Source: Amorphoplanes digitatis
GTDB taxonomy: Bacteria > Actinomycetota > Actinomycetes > Mycobacteriales > Micromonosporaceae
Assembly: GCF_014205335.1 (NCBI RefSeq)
Contig: NZ_JACHNH010000001.1
Span: 7,434,501 to 7,498,500 of the forward strand
Length of the DNA: 64,000 nt
Direction: 5' to 3'
The position numbers and the translations under genes are program-made. Positions 59,494 through 64,000 of this stretch are shown here, in pieces. Under the pieces are notes generated by a model that worked only from the letters and a program-made list of their open reading frames with translations, was not told the origin of the DNA and did no database searches. Each line of letters starts with the position of its first letter. Position 1 is the stretch's first letter.

Positions 59494-62097
59494 GTGTACG
59501 GGCTGGGCGTGGACCTCGGTACCACCTGGACCGCGGCGGCCGTGCGGCGCGGCAGTGGCGTGGAGGTGCTCCGGCTCGGTGGCCGGCGTCCCGAGATCCC
59601 GTCGGTGATCTTCCTGCCTGCCGGCGGGCCGGTGCTGGTCGGCGAGCCGGCCGTGCGCCGCGGCGCGGAGGACCCGGGGCGGCTGGCCCGCGAGTTCAAG
59701 CGGCGGGTCGGCGACCCGGTGCCGCTGCTGATCGGCGGCTCGCCCTATCCGGCGCACGCGCTGCTCGCCCGGCAGTTGGAGCACGTGCTGGCGGTCGCCA
59801 CGAAGAACGAGCAGGGGCCGCCCGGTTCGGTGGTGCTCACCTGCCCGGCGAACTGGGGTCCGTTCAAGCGCGACCTGCTGGAACAGGCGGCCCGCCTGGC
59901 CGACGCGCCACGGGTGGTGCTGCGCAGCGAGCCCGAGGCGGCCGCGGCCTCGTATGCGGCGGGCGAGCACATGGACGACGGCGACATAGTGGCCGTCTAC
60001 GACCTGGGCGGCGGCACCTTCGACGCGGCCGTGCTGCGCCGCACCGCGGACGGGTTCGAGCTGCTCGGCACGCCCGACGGGATCGAGCAGATGGGCGGGG
60101 TCGACTTCGACGAGGCCGTCTTCGAGCACGTGGCCCAGATCCTGCCGGCCGACCGGCTTACCGGTGACGACCCCGACCTGGTGCCGGCACTCGCCCAGCT
60201 GCGGCGCGATTGCGTGGAGGCCAAGGAGGCGCTCTCCTTCGACACCGAGGTGATGATCCGGGTGGCGCTGCCCGGTCTGAACACCCGGGTGCGGCTGACC
60301 CGGCAAGAGTTCGAGGCGATGATCGAGCCGGCGCTCCAGGAGACGGTTCGCTCGCTGGGCCGCGCGCTGCGCTCGGCCGGCGTCGCCCCGGAGCGGCTGC
60401 GCGCGGTCCTGTTGGCCGGCGGGTCGTCGCGGATCCCGCTGGCGGGCGCCCTCGTCGGCGAGGCGTTCGGCCGGCCGGTCGTGGTCGACCCCAACCCGGA
60501 GCACAGCATCGCGCTGGGCGCGGCCCGGCTCACCGCCCTCGTCCCGGCGCCGGTGCCCGTGCCGCCGGCCGCGGCCCGGGCGGCCGCGCCCACCCCGGCA
60601 CCGCCGGCCTCCCCACCGTCAACGCCATCGTCGCCCGAGCCGGCGACCATGCCGCTGCGGACCGCCGAGCCGCCGACCGTGCCGCTGCGGATCGCCGAGC
60701 CGCTGACCCAACTGCTGCCGCTCCCCGCCCCGCCGGCTCAGCCGCCCCCGCGCGAGACGCCGCCGGCTCAGCCGCCCCCGCGCGAGACGCCGCCGGCTCA
60801 GCCGCCCCCGCGCGAGACGCCGCCGGCCCGGCCGGCGCCGCAGGTGACGCCGCCTGCGGCGTCGCCTCCGCGCTGGACGGCACCAACTCCGACGCCGCCG
60901 GCCACGACGCCTCCACATGGGACGCCGCCAGCCGCGACGCCCTCACGGGGGACGCCGCCAGCCGCCACGCCCTCACGGGGGACGCCGCCAGCCGCGACGC
61001 CCTCACGGGGGACGCCGCCAGCCGCGACGCCCTCACGGGGGACGGCGCCGGCTGTGACGCCGCCGCAGGCTGCGACGACCCCAAGCGTGGCGCCGCCGAC
61101 TTCGTCGCCCCCGCGCTGGACGGCTCCGACTCCGACGCCACCGCACGGGACGCCACCGCACGGGACGCCACCGGACGGGACGCCCCTGGCCGCGACGCCC
61201 CCGCGTGGGATGGCGTCGGCTCCGGCGCTCCCGCAGGTGACGCCGCCGCGTGGGATGGCGCAGACTGCGACGCCGCCCCGCGGTACGGCTCCGGCCAAGC
61301 CCCTCTCCGCGGCCCCGCCCGCCGCGGCGGGCGAGCCACCGCCCGACGCTCCCGGCCGGGGCCGGCGTCGCATCCGCATCCTGGTCGCGGCCGCCGCCGT
61401 CCTGCTGATCGCCGCCAGCGTGCCGATCGCCGTACGGCTGCTGCGCGCCGACGGCCACCCGGCCGCCGCCCCGTCGCCGACCGTCAGCGCCCTGGCCTGC
61501 GGTTTCGACGAGGATTTCGCCGGCACCGCGGTGGACCCCGCCTGGGAACGCACCCGGGGGGACGCGTCGATCATCGTGAGCAACGGGATGGCCGAAATGG
61601 ACGCCCCGGAGGGTGCGGACATCTTCACCTCCTACATGACGGCGCCGATGCTGCTGCGCCCGGCCACCGGCGACTTCGTCCTGGAGGCCATGCTGGAGGT
61701 GACCCCGTCCGTGTTCTACCAGGGCGCCGGCCTGCTGCTGTGGAACGGCCCGAACAGCTACGTACGGATCGAGCGCGCCTTCGGCAAGACCGGGACGGTG
61801 GGCTTCGAGTACAAGGACAACGGCAAGCACACGCGGGTACACGGGCCGCTGCCCAACCAGAACCCGATCGAGACCACGGCCACCCGGCTCGTCCTGCGCA
61901 TGACCCGGACGGGCAACACCATCACCGGCTCCTGGCGCTCCCTCGACACGTCCGAGTTCTCCGACCTGGCCACCGTCTCGATGACGACGCTGCCGCAGAC
62001 CGTGCGGGTCGGCGTGTCCGCACTCAACCGGGCCCAGTTCGGCGCGAAGCCCACCCCGTTCCGCGCCCGCTTCGCCCGGATCACGCTGACCTGCTGA
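59494..62097 (+). CDS. Hsp70-like ATPase fused via a membrane helix to a ConA-like (DUF1349) domain
   Basis: An 867-residue chimera. Residues 1-350 are an Hsp70/actin-type ATPase: VDLGTTWTAAAV (phosphate 1), VYDLGGGTFDAAVL (phosphate 2) and VLLAGGSSRIPLAG (adenosine), without a normal Hsp70 peptide-binding domain. Residues 351-615 are a Pro/Thr-rich linker made of DNA tandem repeats, a single membrane helix spans about 629-648, and the rest (ACGFDEDFAGTAVDPAWERT ... FYQGAGLLLWNGPNSYVRIER) resembles a ConA-like/DUF1349 carbohydrate-binding fold, predicted outside the cell. GTG start after GGGAGGAGG. Suggests a trans-membrane sensor. Confidence 0.88.
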   Translation: MYGLGVDLGTTWTAAAVRRGSGVEVLRLGGRRPEIPSVIFLPAGGPVLVGEPAVRRGAEDPGRLAREFKRRVGDPVPLLIGGSPYPAHALLARQLEHVLAVATKNEQGPPGSVVLTCPANWGPFKRDLLEQAARLADAPRVVLRSEPEAAAASYAAGEHMDDGDIVAVYDLGGGTFDAAVLRRTADGFELLGTPDGIEQMGGVDFDEAVFEHVAQILPADRLTGDDPDLVPALAQLRRDCVEAKEALSFDTEVMIRVALPGLNTRVRLTRQEFEAMIEPALQETVRSLGRALRSAGVAPERLRAVLLAGGSSRIPLAGALVGEAFGRPVVVDPNPEHSIALGAARLTALVPAPVPVPPAAARAAAPTPAPPASPPSTPSSPEPATMPLRTAEPPTVPLRIAEPLTQLLPLPAPPAQPPPRETPPAQPPPRETPPAQPPPRETPPARPAPQVTPPAASPPRWTAPTPTPPATTPPHGTPPAATPSRGTPPAATPSRGTPPAATPSRGTPPAATPSRGTAPAVTPPQAATTPSVAPPTSSPPRWTAPTPTPPHGTPPHGTPPDGTPLAATPPRGMASAPALPQVTPPRGMAQTATPPRGTAPAKPLSAAPPAAAGEPPPDAPGRGRRRIRILVAAAAVLLIAASVPIAVRLLRADGHPAAAPSPTVSALACGFDEDFAGTAVDPAWERTRGDASIIVSNGMAEMDAPEGADIFTSYMTAPMLLRPATGDFVLEAMLEVTPSVFYQGAGLLLWNGPNSYVRIERAFGKTGTVGFEYKDNGKHTRVHGPLPNQNPIETTATRLVLRMTRTGNTITGSWRSLDTSEFSDLATVSMTTLPQTVRVGVSALNRAQFGAKPTPFRARFARITLTC
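60731..60820. repeat. 30-bp tandem repeat in the Hsp70-fusion linker (3 copies)
   Basis: A 30-base unit beginning CGCCGGCTCAGCCGCCCCCG starts at 60731, 60761 and 60791, encoding three PPAQPPPRET decapeptides. Confidence 0.95.
60931..61050. repeat. 30-bp tandem repeat in the Hsp70-fusion linker (4 copies)
   Basis: A 30-base unit beginning GCCGCGACGCCCTCACGGGG recurs at 60931, 60961, 60991 and 61021 (last one diverging at its end), encoding AATPSRGTPP decapeptides. A diverged copy precedes it at 60901. Confidence 0.95.
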
Positions 62098-62146
62098 GGC
62101 CCGACCGCACGCGGACGACGGGCCGGAACGCCCGTCTCCCGCGCCG

Positions 62147-62342
62147 TCAGAGCTGCCGGATGATGCCCTGCCCCGAATCGACGACCATGACCGCGACGAT
62201 GTCGCCGTCGCGGCGGAAGGTCACCGTCCTCGGGGTTCACGGACGGCAGCTGCGGATCCCAGGCGCCGCCGAACGCGAGGCCGTACGGGCCGTCCGCGAC
62301 CACGGCCGGCTGCGGCGGCCCGCACGCCGCCAGCAGCTCCAC
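62147..62342 (-). pseudogene. Frameshifted gene remnant
   Basis: The minus strand encodes ELLAACGPPQPAVVADGPYG then LAFGGAWDPQLPSVNPED in one frame and, after a shift near 62226, VTFRRDGDIVAVMVVDSGQG and IIRQL with a stop at 62147. The two join smoothly only with a frameshift. No start is visible. The ending resembles the C-terminus of periplasmic beta-strand proteins, but I cannot name the family. Confidence 0.6.
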
Positions 62343-62528
62343 TCAATAGCGGTGGACAGGCATGCGGGCGTGAGTCCTGGGCCGCGGCCCAGGTTTGGGA
62401 CTCTCTCCGCCCTGCAACCCGGAGATCGCCTCCGGCGGCCATCGCGGCGGGACGACCACTGCACTCAGCTAAGATCCCCGATCGATGAGCATGATCATGT
62501 TCATTCAACGGGGAGGTACGAGAAAGAC

Positions 62529-63275
62529 ATGCTGTTCGCGTTTGCCCGCCGGCTGCTCGCCGCCGCGGCCGTGACCGCTTCGCTGCTCGCCGCCGTGCCG
62601 ACTCCGGCCCAGGCCGCGCAGCCTGAGGTCACGATGGTTCTTCCGGACATGACCACGCCGGAGCGGACGGTGCTCGTGCCGCCGCAGGAGGACGACTCCA
62701 ACCTCGTGCTCCAGCCGACCGTCACCTTCAGCGAGGACTACACGGCCACCAACATCAAGGCTCGCATCACGGTCGACAACGGGCTCTACCTGTCCCGCAT
62801 CCGAGCATGTTGCACCCCGTGCGACCGGATCGAGCGCGGCGATATGACCTGCACCGACCTGGGCGGCTGGGCCTTCAAGGCAGGCAAGCCGGAGACCGCG
62901 GACTTCGACTTCCTCTACGAGGTCTACCGACTCGGCGTATACGCCGGCCCGACCACCAAGCCCGGGACAGCCACCATGACCGTCACCTTCTGGATCGACG
63001 ACATCACCGTCACCGCCAGCGGGCCGGTGAGGGTGGAGGCCTGGCCGCCGCCATCGACCGGCGCCCCCACCGGCACGCCGAGCGCCACCCCGCCCAGCAG
63101 CAGCGCCGCGATCCCCAGCGCCTCACCGTCGGCTCAGGCGGCGGGGGAGGAAGACGACGACGTCCGGCTTCCGATCACCGGCCCGGCGACCGGCGGTCTC
63201 ATCGCGGGCGGCGTCGCCCTCCTGGTCGGCGGATTCCTCCTGGCCCGCCGCCGGCGAACCCGGTTCGAGGCCTGA
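62529..63275 (+). CDS. Cell-wall-anchored surface protein with LPITG sorting signal
   Basis: A 248-residue secreted protein: signal peptide (MLFAFARRLLAAAAVTASLL, cleavage near AQA-A), a beta-rich domain with a cysteine cluster (Cys94, 95, 98, 108), a Pro/Ser/Thr linker and a complete sorting signal, LPITG at 214-218, then hydrophobic GGLIAGGVALLVGGFLLA and an RRRRTRFEA tail. It should be linked to peptidoglycan by a sortase. The only sortase in the window is at 11.8 kb. ATG start with GGGGAGG a little far upstream (14 bases). Confidence 0.88.
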   Translation: MLFAFARRLLAAAAVTASLLAAVPTPAQAAQPEVTMVLPDMTTPERTVLVPPQEDDSNLVLQPTVTFSEDYTATNIKARITVDNGLYLSRIRACCTPCDRIERGDMTCTDLGGWAFKAGKPETADFDFLYEVYRLGVYAGPTTKPGTATMTVTFWIDDITVTASGPVRVEAWPPPSTGAPTGTPSATPPSSSAAIPSASPSAQAAGEEDDDVRLPITGPATGGLIAGGVALLVGGFLLARRRRTRFEA

Positions 63276-63283
63276 GCACCCAG

Positions 63284-63327
63284 GGCGTGTTTCGTAACTG
63301 GACCCGACCCCAGTTACGAAACACGCC
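63284..63327. terminator. 18-bp perfect hairpin between convergent genes
   Basis: GGCGTGTTTCGTAACTGG and its exact complement CCAGTTACGAAACACGCC flank an 8-base loop, 9 bases after the LPITG gene stop and before the VOC gene stop. It can terminate both directions. Its length and perfection are also compatible with a small mobile palindrome. Confidence 0.8.
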
Positions 63328-64000
63328 TTAGTCCGTCCGCACGAGGCAGAACGGCTTGCCGGCCGGATCGGCGTAGACGCGCCAGTTCGGGCCGCCGCCG
63401 TCCAGGCGGGTGGCGCCGAGGGCTACGGCGCTCTGTTCCGCCGCGTCGAAGTCCCGGACGGTCACGTCGAGGTGGAGCTGCTGCGGGTACGCCGGATCCG
63501 GCCAGCGCGGCGCAACATACTGCTCCACCTGCTGGAACATCACCGGCTGCGCACCCTCCTCGCCGATCATGGCGACGCCGTCCGCCTCGTACGTCACCGG
63601 CTTGCCGAGTAGTTCCGCGTAGAAGTGGCTCAGCGTCTTCGCGGAAGGGCAGTCGAGCATCACGGCCATCAGGGTGGTCCGCGGGTCGTCCGGGTTGAGG
63701 CACAGGTCGAACGGGTGGCCGGCCGGGTCGGCCAGCGTGTGCCATCGCTCGTTGCGGCGCAGCAGGGTGGCGCCGAGCTGCTGGGCACGCTCGGCCGCCT
63801 CGTCGATGTCCGGTACCCGGAAATCAAGGTGGGCCTGCTGCGGCCGGTCCGGGTCCGGCCACTGGGGAGACACATGGTCGGTGGCCAGCTGCAGACCGAT
63901 CCGCCAACCGTCATCGGTGGTCAGCGTGATCCAGTCATCGCCGCCGTATACGCGTCGCCAGCCGGCGAGCTGCTCATAGAACGAGGCCAGTCGGTCGATG
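63328..64000 (-). CDS. Two-domain VOC family protein (partial at 5' end)
   Basis: At least 223 residues; the frame stays open to the window edge, so the start lies outside. Two VOC modules are seen: one with AHLDFRVPDIDEAAERAQQL and ADPAGHPFDLCLNPDD, and a second with AVMLDCPSAKTLSHFYAELL, QLHLDVTVRDFDAAE and YADPAGKPFCLVRTD. Before them, the edge sequence reads RLASFYEQLAGWRRVYGGDD, the beginning of the first module. A GTG at 63873 is not the true start because the coding pattern continues upstream. Substrate unknown. Confidence 0.88.
   Translation of the reverse strand, partial: IDRLASFYEQLAGWRRVYGGDDWITLTTDDGWRIGLQLATDHVSPQWPDPDRPQQAHLDFRVPDIDEAAERAQQLGATLLRRNERWHTLADPAGHPFDLCLNPDDPRTTLMAVMLDCPSAKTLSHFYAELLGKPVTYEADGVAMIGEEGAQPVMFQQVEQYVAPRWPDPAYPQQLHLDVTVRDFDAAEQSAVALGATRLDGGGPNWRVYADPAGKPFCLVRTD

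Noticed and set aside
59022..59699. Minus-strand 225-codon frame before the Hsp70 gene
   Set aside because: Overlaps the strongly supported Hsp70 coding region and has random Ser/Arg/Pro composition.

Overview
The window is very GC-rich, densely coded chromosomal DNA from a filamentous actinobacterium. GTG starts, mycothiol-linked proteins (a Rv2466c-type thioredoxin-fold protein, a maleylpyruvate-isomerase-like protein), an Eis-type acetyltransferase, the DUF5130/CtaJ-like pair and the cobalamin gene style together suggest Micromonosporaceae (Actinoplanes-like). This family call is inference; no rRNA is present.

Layout. 0-13 kb: an ArsR/SRPBCC pair with a clear palindromic operator, small membrane proteins, Eis-like acetyltransferase, RpiB, an HSL-type esterase coupled to a DUF1015 gene, a Rv2466c-like protein, aminopeptidase N, Uma2 nuclease, DUF5130 + CtaJ-like, a secreted protein with a class F sortase, and an HNH protein. 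13-24 kb: MscS channel, MFS permease coupled to a truncated haemoglobin, secreted beta-propeller-like protein, YbjN protein, an EttA/thioesterase/unknown operon, trehalose-6-P synthase and a VOC protein. 24-33 kb: corrin genes (fused sirohaem/SUMT gene, cobT, cobC, then cobB), PBP1, SURF1. 33-47 kb: ATP-dependent DNA ligase, a 17-bp tandem array, a small gene under a perfect LexA-type box, MFS + FAD monooxygenase + dipeptidase, M48 protease, cobQ and cobD, and an SSB with a repetitive tail.

48.0-58.2 kb is an integrated mobile element in a tRNA-Arg(TCT) gene, bounded by exact 38-bp repeats. It carries a tyrosine integrase, an excisionase-like HTH, a DUF5753 regulator/DUF6879 module with matching tandem operator-like sites, a small-gene cluster, an ISL3 transposase fragment and a three-gene operon of lower GC: a nuclease-like protein, a middle component, and an SMC/Rad50-like DUF3732 ATPase with one CPAC hook. 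That operon matches the ABC three-component (ABC-3C) conflict systems and is the best candidate for a poorly described system here. No transfer or replication genes are visible, so the element looks like a small defence-carrying island. Directly beyond its right end lies the fossil of another integrase in the same orientation, indicating repeated use of this tRNA site.

58.7-64 kb: a small membrane protein, a large Hsp70-like ATPase fused through a repetitive Pro-rich linker and one membrane helix to a predicted extracellular ConA-like domain, a broken gene, an LPITG wall-anchored protein and a two-domain VOC protein cut by the window edge.
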